Shown here piece after piece: positions 1 to 5,212 of a stretch of 6,802 nucleotides of DNA. Positions within the stretch are counted from its first letter, which is position 1. The number at the start of each line of letters is the position of its first letter. The stretch comes from JASJBU01 sp965372385 (lineage in GTDB: Bacteria > Pseudomonadota > Gammaproteobacteria > Chromatiales > Chromatiaceae). The notes under the pieces were generated by a model. It was not told the origin of the DNA and did not search any database. It was given only the letters and a program-made list of their open reading frames with translations. The position numbers and the translations under genes are program-made. The stretch is taken from assembly GCA_965372385.1 (NCBI GenBank), contig CBDVCD010000188.1, positions 1 through 6,802 of the forward strand. The letters run 5' to 3'.

Positions 1-1
1 T

Positions 2-61
2 CGGCAGCCTATCCCCACCGCCGAGGCGCAGCTGAGAGATGGGGCTAATCACCTAGAATAA
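2..61 (+). CDS. Possible C-terminal tail of an upstream gene (partial)
   Basis: Frame 2 is open from the left edge of the window and stops at a TAA at 59-61. It encodes 19 residues (beginning RQPIPTAEAQ, ending NHLE) that look like a plausible hydrophilic protein tail. The other two plus-strand frames stop at 33-35 and 46-48. With so few residues no family can be recognised, and an open run of this length can occur by chance. If real, the gene would end about 50 bp before the rhodanese start and run in the same direction. Confidence 0.25.
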   Translation, partial: RQPIPTAEAQLRDGANHLE

Positions 62-111
62 AGATCAATACGCTACCTCAATCTCAGTCACTCAACACGG
101 AAGGTGAAAAT

Positions 112-492
112 ATGTCCGCCTTGAATCGATTAACAACCCTGTTTTGGTGGCTGCCATTCGGACAGGTAGCTGAAATCAGCGCGACGGAACTCAATCAGCT
201 GATCGCTGAGGAAAACCCGCTGCAGATAGTAGATGTACGCACCGGCACTGAATGGCGGCGTAGCCGCATTTCCGGTGCTGTCAGTGTGCCAATCCAGGAG
301 TTGAAGCAACGCATTGCTGCTCTGCAACTCGATCCCAATCTACCGATCGTCGCCATTTGCCTGAGCGCGCATCGAAGTATCCCCGCGGTCCGTTTGCTTC
401 AGGCACAGGGTTACGATAATGCCGTACAGTTGCAGGGTGGCATGATGGCCTGGTGGCACAGGGATTACCCGACCGAAGGAGAGCAGCAGTAG
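112..492 (+). CDS. Single-domain rhodanese-like protein
   Basis: This 126-residue protein is a single rhodanese domain, the family that moves sulfane sulfur through a persulfide on an active-site cysteine. What is visible: the DVR motif at residues 41-43 followed by EW at 47-48, the SGAVSVP turn at 54-60, the active-site loop CLSAHRS at 83-89 with Cys83 as predicted nucleophile, and the C-terminal GGMMAWW segment at 109-115. The length is normal for a one-domain rhodanese and nothing appears broken. No signal peptide is evident, although residues 9-16 are hydrophobic, so the protein is probably cytoplasmic. A GGAAGG ribosome-binding site at 99-104 lies 7 nt before the ATG and fixes the start. 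It is convergent with the next gene (20 bp gap). The specific sulfur donor or acceptor cannot be told from sequence. Confidence 0.9.
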   Translation: MSALNRLTTLFWWLPFGQVAEISATELNQLIAEENPLQIVDVRTGTEWRRSRISGAVSVPIQELKQRIAALQLDPNLPIVAICLSAHRSIPAVRLLQAQGYDNAVQLQGGMMAWWHRDYPTEGEQQ

Positions 493-512
493 ATGACCGA
501 TATCTCTATCTA

Positions 513-1010
513 TCACCCACCTGGAGGTTCCCTACCCGGCTTTACCGTGATGAATCGATAGGGGACCGACATCAGCCCCAGGTCGGTGTGAATCAGCACC
601 CTGGCCTCCCACTCCATGACATCCCGCACGCAGACCGGCAGCATCCCCTTGCCTGAGAAACGTCCCGCTTCCTGACGTTCCAGGGCCGACCGGTTGAAGC
701 CCATGTTCATATCGACACCAGTGAAATCGATCTCCACGGCTTGTGTTTCAAGACCCGTCACCTCCACCCACAGCTGCAAGGGTTTTACTACTGGAATCGA
801 GCGTGGCTCAACAGAGAAGGTGACCGTGCCACCCTGAGCCAATCGGGAGATACAGGGTCCGGCGCGCAGATCACAGTCAGGATCCGCCGGTATGTTGATG
901 GAGATCTTGGGAAAGAGTATCGGCCATGCCTTGTACACAGCAATCAGGCTGATACAGCCCAGCAGCAGACCCGTCACAGACCAGAGTATGGTGTTTGAGT
1001 TTATTTTCAC
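513..1010 (-). CDS. Membrane-anchored FixH/YtkA-like periplasmic protein
   Basis: This 165-residue protein has one N-terminal membrane helix at about residues 7-29, then a periplasmic beta-rich domain. The middle and end resemble FixH/YtkA-like proteins: an aspartate/methionine cluster DMNMG at 100-104, then the pattern RFSGKGMLPVCV (117-128) leading to MEWEARVLI (132-140), the kind of strand pattern FixH-like domains use. A cysteine pair lies at 46 and 53 (CDLRAGPC), with another cysteine at 127. The Met/Cys residues suggest copper binding, but that is inference. The start is GTG; the only upstream in-frame codons reach the nosL stop within 15 bp, so no longer form exists. The ribosome-binding site is weak, which would fit translational coupling to nosL just upstream on the same strand. 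Likely role: partner of the NosL-like protein in copper handling for a respiratory enzyme. The family call is moderate, from pattern only. Confidence 0.6.
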   Translation of the reverse strand: MKINSNTILWSVTGLLLGCISLIAVYKAWPILFPKISINIPADPDCDLRAGPCISRLAQGGTVTFSVEPRSIPVVKPLQLWVEVTGLETQAVEIDFTGVDMNMGFNRSALERQEAGRFSGKGMLPVCVRDVMEWEARVLIHTDLGLMSVPYRFITVKPGREPPGG

Positions 1011-1025
1011 TTGCCCGGAAACTGA

Positions 1026-1553
1026 TTATTGGAAACTGTTTTTCGCTGCCCGTTTCTCCGCATGTTCCCTGAGTCGATTCAACAGATGGATTTCATGGAC
1101 ATTGAAATGATCTTCGACATCCACGATATGCTGCCTTGCCATGGCATAATCGAGCCCGCCAACAACCGGTTCTGACTGGGCCCCCAAACCATACGCCATG
1201 GGTGAGATCTTGCCCACCACAAAGGTGGCCTTGCGCGCATCGATCCACTCGCCAGTACGATGATCCGTAACCCAGATCTCAACAGTGGAATCATCCTTCC
1301 AGGATTGTTCCTCCAGCCAGAGGGTTGCACAACCAATGTCATCAAACTGCACGGCCTGGGACTGCCGGCTGCCCTCCGGATGGTAGCGTATCTGCGCGGC
1401 GAAGAGGCGATTACTAAGCACCATGCGGCAATGATCACAAACATCCCAGTCCCATTCGAGCTCTTTGGGACCTGCACCTGGGTCACTGGAACAGGCCGTG
1501 AGCAGGATGGCAAGAAAAGTGGTAAGCGCTAAGCCCCTCCCATTGACCCGCAT
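1026..1553 (-). CDS. nosL: NosL-family copper-binding lipoprotein
   Basis: NosL is a periplasmic, outer- or inner-membrane-tethered lipoprotein that binds Cu(I) and supports copper-site assembly of nitrous oxide reductase; relatives also occur away from nos clusters. The 175-residue form has a lipoprotein signal peptide with hydrophobic core at 8-18 and lipobox LLTAC (lipid-anchored Cys21), then the NosL metal motif CDHCRM at 39-44 (Cys39, Cys42, Met44) followed by FAAQI. Further family features are DDIGC (71-75), WIDARKATFVVG (103-114) and SPMAYGLGA (117-125). I chose the ATG at 1551-1553 because it places the signal peptide correctly and has GAGG 9 nt upstream; the frame stays open to an ATG at 1664, but that 37-residue extension would bury the signal peptide. 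It is followed 15 bp later by the FixH-like gene, forming a probable two-gene operon. The family call is strong; use of the nosL symbol assumes a nitrous oxide reductase elsewhere in the genome. Confidence 0.85.
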   Translation of the reverse strand: MRVNGRGLALTTFLAILLTACSSDPGAGPKELEWDWDVCDHCRMVLSNRLFAAQIRYHPEGSRQSQAVQFDDIGCATLWLEEQSWKDDSTVEIWVTDHRTGEWIDARKATFVVGKISPMAYGLGAQSEPVVGGLDYAMARQHIVDVEDHFNVHEIHLLNRLREHAEKRAAKNSFQ

Positions 1554-1556
1554 CAA
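1543..1556. promoter_or_regulatory. FNR/DNR-type palindrome over the nosL start codon
   Basis: The sequence TTGAC-CCGC-ATCAA matches the FNR/ANR/DNR half-site pattern TTGAT-N4-ATCAA with a single mismatch. It includes the nosL start codon (1551-1553). At this position an activator could not serve nosL in the usual -41.5 geometry, because the transcript would begin inside the gene; it could repress nosL or act on the divergent gene with a long leader. A chance match is quite possible. Confidence 0.25.
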
Positions 1557-1642
1557 TTGAAGCCTCGTTTGTGGAGCAAGCCCAAAAATCATCATAGACA
1601 CCTCGATCAAGATGGGCAGGATTGGAATCACCTTCAAATAGT

Positions 1643-1671
1643 TCTTTAACAGTAGATAAGGCATGAGTCAA
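1643..1671 (-). promoter_or_regulatory. Candidate sigma70 promoter for the nosL unit
   Basis: Read on the minus strand, TTGACT (1666-1671) and TAAAGA (1643-1648) are separated by 17 bp. The -35 box matches five of six consensus positions, the -10 box only three. Transcription would begin about 80 nt before the chosen nosL ATG, which agrees with that start over the one at 1664. Confidence 0.3.
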
Positions 1672-1685
1672 GTCCCTGCAACCGG

Positions 1686-1715
1686 ATGACAAACATGAAT
1701 CGATCGTATTAGTAT
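1686..1715 (+). promoter_or_regulatory. Candidate sigma70 promoter for the six-helix membrane protein
   Basis: ATGACA (1686-1691) and TAGTAT (1710-1715) are separated by 18 bp, giving a leader of roughly 50 nt before the ATG at 1773. The boxes are imperfect and the call rests on position in the divergent intergenic region. Confidence 0.25.
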
Positions 1716-1772
1716 TTGTTGCACTCACAAGACATCGCAAAGCACCCGGGGAAACCGCTACAGGAGGCATTT

Positions 1773-2447
1773 ATGCCCATGAATCACAAAGGATTATGGC
1801 TCTTCGCGGGGGGTGCAATCATGGCAACGATCAGCGTCTTTCTGGGGAACTCCCTGCAGACGGAACTGAGAAACCTGCCTGTCGATCAATTGATGCAACA
1901 ACAGGGGCCGGATTCACTGAAATTTCTTGCATTTGCCTTCGGCTTCCCTTTGGGTATAGGTGTCAGCCTGCTGGGAGCATTGGCTGGTAGTGAAGCAACT
2001 CGTGGACGTCTCTGGTTTTTCGTGGCTGTGGCAATCATGGGCACACTGGCAGCCGGCCTGGTGCCCGTGCTTTGGGGGCGACAACTGAGTGCGATATTTT
2101 TCGGCACCGGTGGTTACAGCATCATGCTGCTGGTGCTGGGTAGCATCTGGTATTGGGGTCGTTATCGGGCCAGATTACCAGCGTCCGCACGGTTTGCCAT
2201 CGATCTGCAAGGGTTGGGTTATCTCTGCTTTGCCATTGGAGTCTGGAATATCTGCGGTGCAGCGACCATGCCATCGTTTGCGCTTGAGCCAGCCATGATG
2301 CTGACCATGGGATCACAGGCCTTCGCCATCGGTCAGATGAAGGCCATCATGGTGCTGTTCATATTGGGTTGGCTATTTACCCTGCTAGGTCTGCGCATGG
2401 CCAGCAACAATAGTGAGACAAACAAAGATTCAACTGGACCCAGGTAA
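1773..2447 (+). CDS. Six-helix inner-membrane protein of unknown function
   Basis: I do not recognise this 224-residue protein. It is strongly hydrophobic with six likely membrane helices, near residues 7-25, 50-72, 80-101, 106-127, 146-165 and 190-208, and a short polar C-terminal tail (about 209-224, ending STGPR). Helix 5 holds a cysteine pair (CFAIGVWNIC, residues 152-161). There are several methionines in the segment before helix 6 (MMLTMG, 175-180), but no clear metal, transport or catalytic motif. The ATG at 1773 is chosen because of a perfect AGGAGG at 1762-1767, 5 nt upstream; a second ATG at 1779 is also usable. The frame extends upstream to a TTG at 1716 but has no such site. The gene diverges from nosL and is followed after 6 bp by the lipoprotein gene, so the two are probably co-transcribed. 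A link to the copper proteins is suggested only by adjacency. Confidence 0.75.
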   Translation: MPMNHKGLWLFAGGAIMATISVFLGNSLQTELRNLPVDQLMQQQGPDSLKFLAFAFGFPLGIGVSLLGALAGSEATRGRLWFFVAVAIMGTLAAGLVPVLWGRQLSAIFFGTGGYSIMLLVLGSIWYWGRYRARLPASARFAIDLQGLGYLCFAIGVWNICGAATMPSFALEPAMMLTMGSQAFAIGQMKAIMVLFILGWLFTLLGLRMASNNSETNKDSTGPR

Positions 2448-2453
2448 CCCTGC

Positions 2454-2699
2454 ATGAGGCGCCTTCTCTTCATTGCTGGTTTAGCCGTCCTGCTCTCTGG
2501 CTGCAGCCGGATTCAGTTTGCCTACAATCAGCTCGACTGGCTGATACCCTATTACATCGAAATGATCGTTTTCGTTGGCGGACAGCTTAACGATGGACAA
2601 CGCAAACATCTGGCGAGCATGGCTGAATCCATATCACGGGATTTCGACCAATTGGCATGCGCCAGTGAGGAATCGGTCAGGCATATGACTTTGAAGTGA
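2454..2699 (+). pseudogene. Truncated DUF6279-like lipoprotein
   Basis: The 81-residue product begins with a clear lipoprotein signal: MRRLLFIAGLAVLLSGC, lipobox LSGC, lipidated Cys17. The next stretch, SRIQFAYNQLDWLIPYYIE, matches the start of DUF6279 lipoproteins, which have an aromatic N-terminus followed by a segment like LNDGQR (46-51 here). Family members are, as I recall, well over 200 residues; here the reading frame ends at a TGA at 2697-2699 after a final segment (about 68-81) that no longer looks like the family. None of the next 80 bp, in any frame, looks like the missing C-terminus, so a deletion is more likely than a simple frameshift. It starts 6 bp after the membrane-protein gene with a weak AGG at 2442-2444. 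It could still be a short functional lipoprotein, but a decayed remnant is the better reading. Confidence 0.6.
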
Positions 2700-2795
2700 T
2701 TGTAGCTGCATAACTGAAAACAGTGGACTGGCGCCACTCAGGCCATGGCTGTACAGTAACCTATGTGATCAGTCTGTTTTTTGTGGAATTCAACC

Positions 2796-4892
2796 ATGCC
2801 AGGACCCTATAAGAGCTCCAGGGGAACACGACATGTCATCGGTACGAATATTGATGCCGGGGGTGTCAACTTCTGTGTTTTCAGTCGACATGCCACCTAT
2901 ATGGAATTGCTGCTCTTCGAGAAGGCCGACAGTGCTGAACCCTATCAGATCATTTCCCTCGATCCACAACATAACCGCAGCTTCTTCTTTTGGCACATCT
3001 ATGTCGAAGGGCTGACCAATGGGTCCCACTACGCCTGGCGTGTGCATGGCCCCAATGATACCTCCCTCACCGGCCTTCGTTTTGACGCCTCGATTGAACT
3101 GCTCGATCCCTGGGCCAAGGCGATCACGGATGTGCGCTGGGATCGTGCCAAGGCCCTGCTGCCCAATGAGCGCTGCAAGACATCCATGCGCGCGATGGTG
3201 GTCGATACCAAAGACTATGACTGGGAGGGCGATCTACCCATCAATCACCAGATCAAGGATTCGATCATCTATGAACTGCACGTGAGGGGCTTTACCCGTC
3301 ACCCCTCGGCGGTGGCCGAGCATCCCGGCACCTTCGCGGGATTGATCGGGAAAATTCCCTATCTGCTGGAGCTTGGCATTACCGATGTGGAACTGATGCC
3401 GGTCATGGCATTTGACAGACAGGACGTACCGCCAGGTGTCGCGGCCCTTGGAAACACGAACTACTGGGGCTACAGCACCCACAGTTTCTATTCCGTGCAC
3501 CCACACTACTGTGCTTCGCCACTCTCACCTCAGCAACTGAACGAGTTTCGGGATCTGATCAAGGCGCTGCACAAGGCCAACATAGGCGTCATCCTCGACG
3601 TGGTGTTCAACCACACCGCCGAGGCTGGCGCGGATGGTCCTGTCATCAACATGAAGGGGTTCTTCAACGAGTTCGTCTACCACCTGGATCCTGATGACCT
3701 CAGCCTCTATCGCGACTACACCGGCTGTGGAAATACAGTCAATTGTAATCATCCAGTGGTCACCAAATTCATCGTGAGTTGTCTGGAATACTGGGTCAAG
3801 GTATTTCATGTGGATGGTTTTCGCTTCGATCTGGCCAGTACCATGGTGCGCGCGGAAGATGGCACACCGATGCATCATGCCCCTCTACCCTGGAATATCG
3901 AGTTTTCCGACCGCCTCTCAGCGACCAAGCTGATTGCAGAGGCCTGGGATGCAGTTGGGCTGTACCAGGTTGGAGGCTTCCCGGGCTATCGCTGGTCAGA
4001 ATGGAATGGACGCTACCGGGATGTGATTCGCCGCTTTGTCCGGGGTGACAAGGGAATCCTCGGTGAGGTTTCCACCAACATCACCGGCAGCAGCGATCTC
4101 TACCAGGAGCATGGCCGGCAACCGACCAACAGCATCAATTTCATTACTTGCCACGATGGTTTTACCCTGCACGATCTGGTGAGCTACAACCATAAGCATA
4201 ATGAGGCCAATGGAGAGGAAAACCGGGACGGTCACAATGAGAATCTCAGTTGGAATTGCGGGGTAGAGGGGCCCACCGATGACCCCGATATCCTTAGCTT
4301 TCGTCAACAGCAGGTCAAGAACTTCTTCGCCATACTGCTGCTGAGTCAGGGTGTGCCGATGATCCTTGCAGGGGATGAAGTATTACGCAGCCAAAGCGGT
4401 AACAATAACGCCTACTGTCAGGACAATGAGACGAACTGGCTCGACTGGGGACTGCTGCGGAAAAACAGTCAGATACTGCGTTTCGTCCGACAGTTGATTG
4501 CCTTCCGCAAACGGCACGCCTGTCTGCGAAGGTCCCATTTCTTCACCGGCACCCGGCATCCTGACACTGAGCTACCCGATATCTGCTGGCACGGATATCA
4601 GTTACACAAACCCTTGTGGGATGATCCCGACGCCCAGCTACTGGCCTATACATTATCCGCGGATAAAGACGACGAAGCCCATCTGCATATTATCTACAAC
4701 ATGGCGGACAGTAGCCTCGATTCACCCTTACCCAAAATCCAGGATCACACCTGGTACCGGATCATCGACACAGCGGAACCCTCACCACAAGACATTCAAC
4801 CTGCCAGTGATGCGGTAATGGTCAACGATGAAAAATATACGATCCGCCCACATAGCGTAGTGGTGTTTGAGGGAAGAACAGGGGCCGGATAG
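2796..4892 (+). CDS. glgX: Glycogen debranching enzyme, GlgX/isoamylase type
   Basis: A complete GH13 debranching enzyme that hydrolyses alpha-1,6 branch linkages of glycogen or limit dextrins in the cytoplasm, releasing linear malto-oligosaccharides. The 698-residue length fits the GlgX/TreX group. In order: an N-terminal CBM48-like sandwich (about 10-110), then the catalytic barrel with region I DVVFNHT at 268-274, region II GFRFDLAS at 341-348 (nucleophile Asp345), region III EAWD at 382-385 (acid/base Glu382) and region IV CHDGFTL at 452-458 (transition-state Asp454), then a C-terminal beta domain. The HNEANGEENRDGHNEN stretch (467-482) is typical of the group. The ATG at 2796 has GGA 8 nt upstream; the frame reaches a TTG at 2781, which has no ribosome-binding site I can see. 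No other glycogen gene lies in the window. Its base composition is that of the GC-rich neighbours, unlike the gene after it. Confidence 0.95.
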   Translation: MPGPYKSSRGTRHVIGTNIDAGGVNFCVFSRHATYMELLLFEKADSAEPYQIISLDPQHNRSFFFWHIYVEGLTNGSHYAWRVHGPNDTSLTGLRFDASIELLDPWAKAITDVRWDRAKALLPNERCKTSMRAMVVDTKDYDWEGDLPINHQIKDSIIYELHVRGFTRHPSAVAEHPGTFAGLIGKIPYLLELGITDVELMPVMAFDRQDVPPGVAALGNTNYWGYSTHSFYSVHPHYCASPLSPQQLNEFRDLIKALHKANIGVILDVVFNHTAEAGADGPVINMKGFFNEFVYHLDPDDLSLYRDYTGCGNTVNCNHPVVTKFIVSCLEYWVKVFHVDGFRFDLASTMVRAEDGTPMHHAPLPWNIEFSDRLSATKLIAEAWDAVGLYQVGGFPGYRWSEWNGRYRDVIRRFVRGDKGILGEVSTNITGSSDLYQEHGRQPTNSINFITCHDGFTLHDLVSYNHKHNEANGEENRDGHNENLSWNCGVEGPTDDPDILSFRQQQVKNFFAILLLSQGVPMILAGDEVLRSQSGNNNAYCQDNETNWLDWGLLRKNSQILRFVRQLIAFRKRHACLRRSHFFTGTRHPDTELPDICWHGYQLHKPLWDDPDAQLLAYTLSADKDDEAHLHIIYNMADSSLDSPLPKIQDHTWYRIIDTAEPSPQDIQPASDAVMVNDEKYTIRPHSVVVFEGRTGAG

Positions 4893-4896
4893 CCCC
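4881..4896 (+). terminator. Weak hairpin at the glgX stop codon
   Basis: GGGGC (4881-4885) and GCCCC (4892-4896) form a 5-bp GC stem with a 6-nt loop, followed by TTAT. The stem includes the last base of the glgX stop codon. The short T tract makes this a poor intrinsic terminator. Confidence 0.25.
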
Positions 4897-5000
4897 TTAT
4901 ACCCGTCACGAATAGGTTTCCCCGGAAATCTCACGCCCTCCTCGCCCTGTGGCTACGTTGCGCCGTACGGTTGCGCTGTCCTGCTCCTCCGTCCTGTCCT

Positions 5001-5022
5001 GGGTGCACGTCCATATGCACCC
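5001..5022. repeat. Inverted repeat, 7-bp stem
   Basis: GGGTGCA (5001-5007) and TGCACCC (5016-5022) are exact inverted copies with an 8-nt loop. There is no T tract after it, so it is not a standard terminator. Confidence 0.5.
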
Positions 5023-5025
5023 GTT

Positions 5026-5040
5026 CGGTTCTGCGAACCG
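5026..5040. repeat. Inverted repeat, 6-bp stem with 3-nt loop
   Basis: CGGTTC (5026-5031) and GAACCG (5035-5040) pair perfectly around TGC, three bases after the previous hairpin. The left arm and its flank (CCGTTCGGTT, 5021-5030) nearly repeat the palindromic stretch CCGTACGGTT at 4963-4972, with one mismatch. Confidence 0.5.
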
Positions 5041-5060
5041 TACCCTTGCAATAGACTGGC

Positions 5061-5123
5061 TATTACGCGTCATCGCGCCTTGCCACAGAACAAGGATGAC
5101 GCATCACCCACAGCACTGTAATA
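5061..5123. repeat. Nested imperfect stem, possible structured RNA or DNA element
   Basis: GCGTCATC (5067-5074) pairs exactly with GATGACGC (5095-5102). Inside it, CTTG (5079-5082) pairs with CAAG (5091-5094), leaving a 4-nt bulge on one side and an 8-nt loop. Outside it, TATTAC (5061-5066) could pair with GTAATA (5118-5123) across a 15-nt unpaired stretch. Twelve inner base pairs plus six outer ones is more than expected by chance in so short a stretch. No T tract follows on either strand, and I match it to no known RNA family. Confidence 0.4.
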
Positions 5124-5147
5124 CTACGCCCCTTTTTACTGTCAGAT

Positions 5148-5205
5148 CACCTATACACAATGAGCTGACTCTTAGCCTGGTATTTTCTTGTAAACCACCT
5201 ATACA
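5148..5205. repeat. 10-bp direct repeat CACCTATACA
   Basis: The exact copies lie at 5148-5157 and 5196-5205, 48 bp apart start to start. The second ends 7 bp before the BrxL-like stop codon. They could be a remnant of insertion, a protein-binding pair, or chance. Confidence 0.4.
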
Positions 5206-5212
5206 TCCAAGG

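Larger units (their letters stand above)
4893..5212. other. Non-coding spacer rich in palindromes and short repeats
   Basis: This 320-bp spacer between the convergent glgX and BrxL-like genes holds no gene I can support. Two overlapping plus-strand reading frames cross it, but neither has a recognisable domain or ribosome-binding site, and both overlap glgX or the opposite gene. What it does hold is symmetry: palindrome CCGTACGG (4963-4970), an 8-bp direct repeat CTGTCCTG (4976-4983 and 4994-5001), two hairpins (5001-5022, 5026-5040), a bulged 12-bp hairpin (5067-5102) and a 10-bp direct repeat (5148-5157 and 5196-5205). The GC-rich left part (to about 5110) gives way to AT-rich sequence. It may be a dispersed repeat or the edge of an inserted segment. 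Confidence 0.5.

Noticed and set aside
1554..1664. N-terminal extension of the NosL-like protein to the ATG at 1664
   Set aside because: It would place 37 residues before a good lipoprotein signal peptide; the ATG at 1553 has a GAGG at proper spacing.
1716..1772. TTG start for the six-helix protein
   Set aside because: The ATG at 1773 has a perfect AGGAGG 5 nt upstream; the TTG has none.
3234..4307. Minus-strand reading frames inside glgX
   Set aside because: They are antisense shadows of a well-conserved coding gene with no domain of their own.
5067..5102. Intrinsic terminator for the BrxL-like gene
   Set aside because: The stem lies over 100 bp past the stop codon and has no T tract on the minus strand.
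4867..5121. 84-residue plus-strand reading frame after glgX
   Set aside because: It starts inside glgX, has no ribosome-binding site or recognisable domain, and runs through the palindromic spacer; its residues reflect GC-rich repeats.
5061..5123. Integron attC site
   Set aside because: I could not find the paired GTTRRRY/RYYYAAC core boxes at the ends of the stem.
4893..5212. tRNA gene as an island insertion site
   Set aside because: No cloverleaf, GTTCRA T-loop with acceptor pairing, or CCA end could be traced in the spacer.
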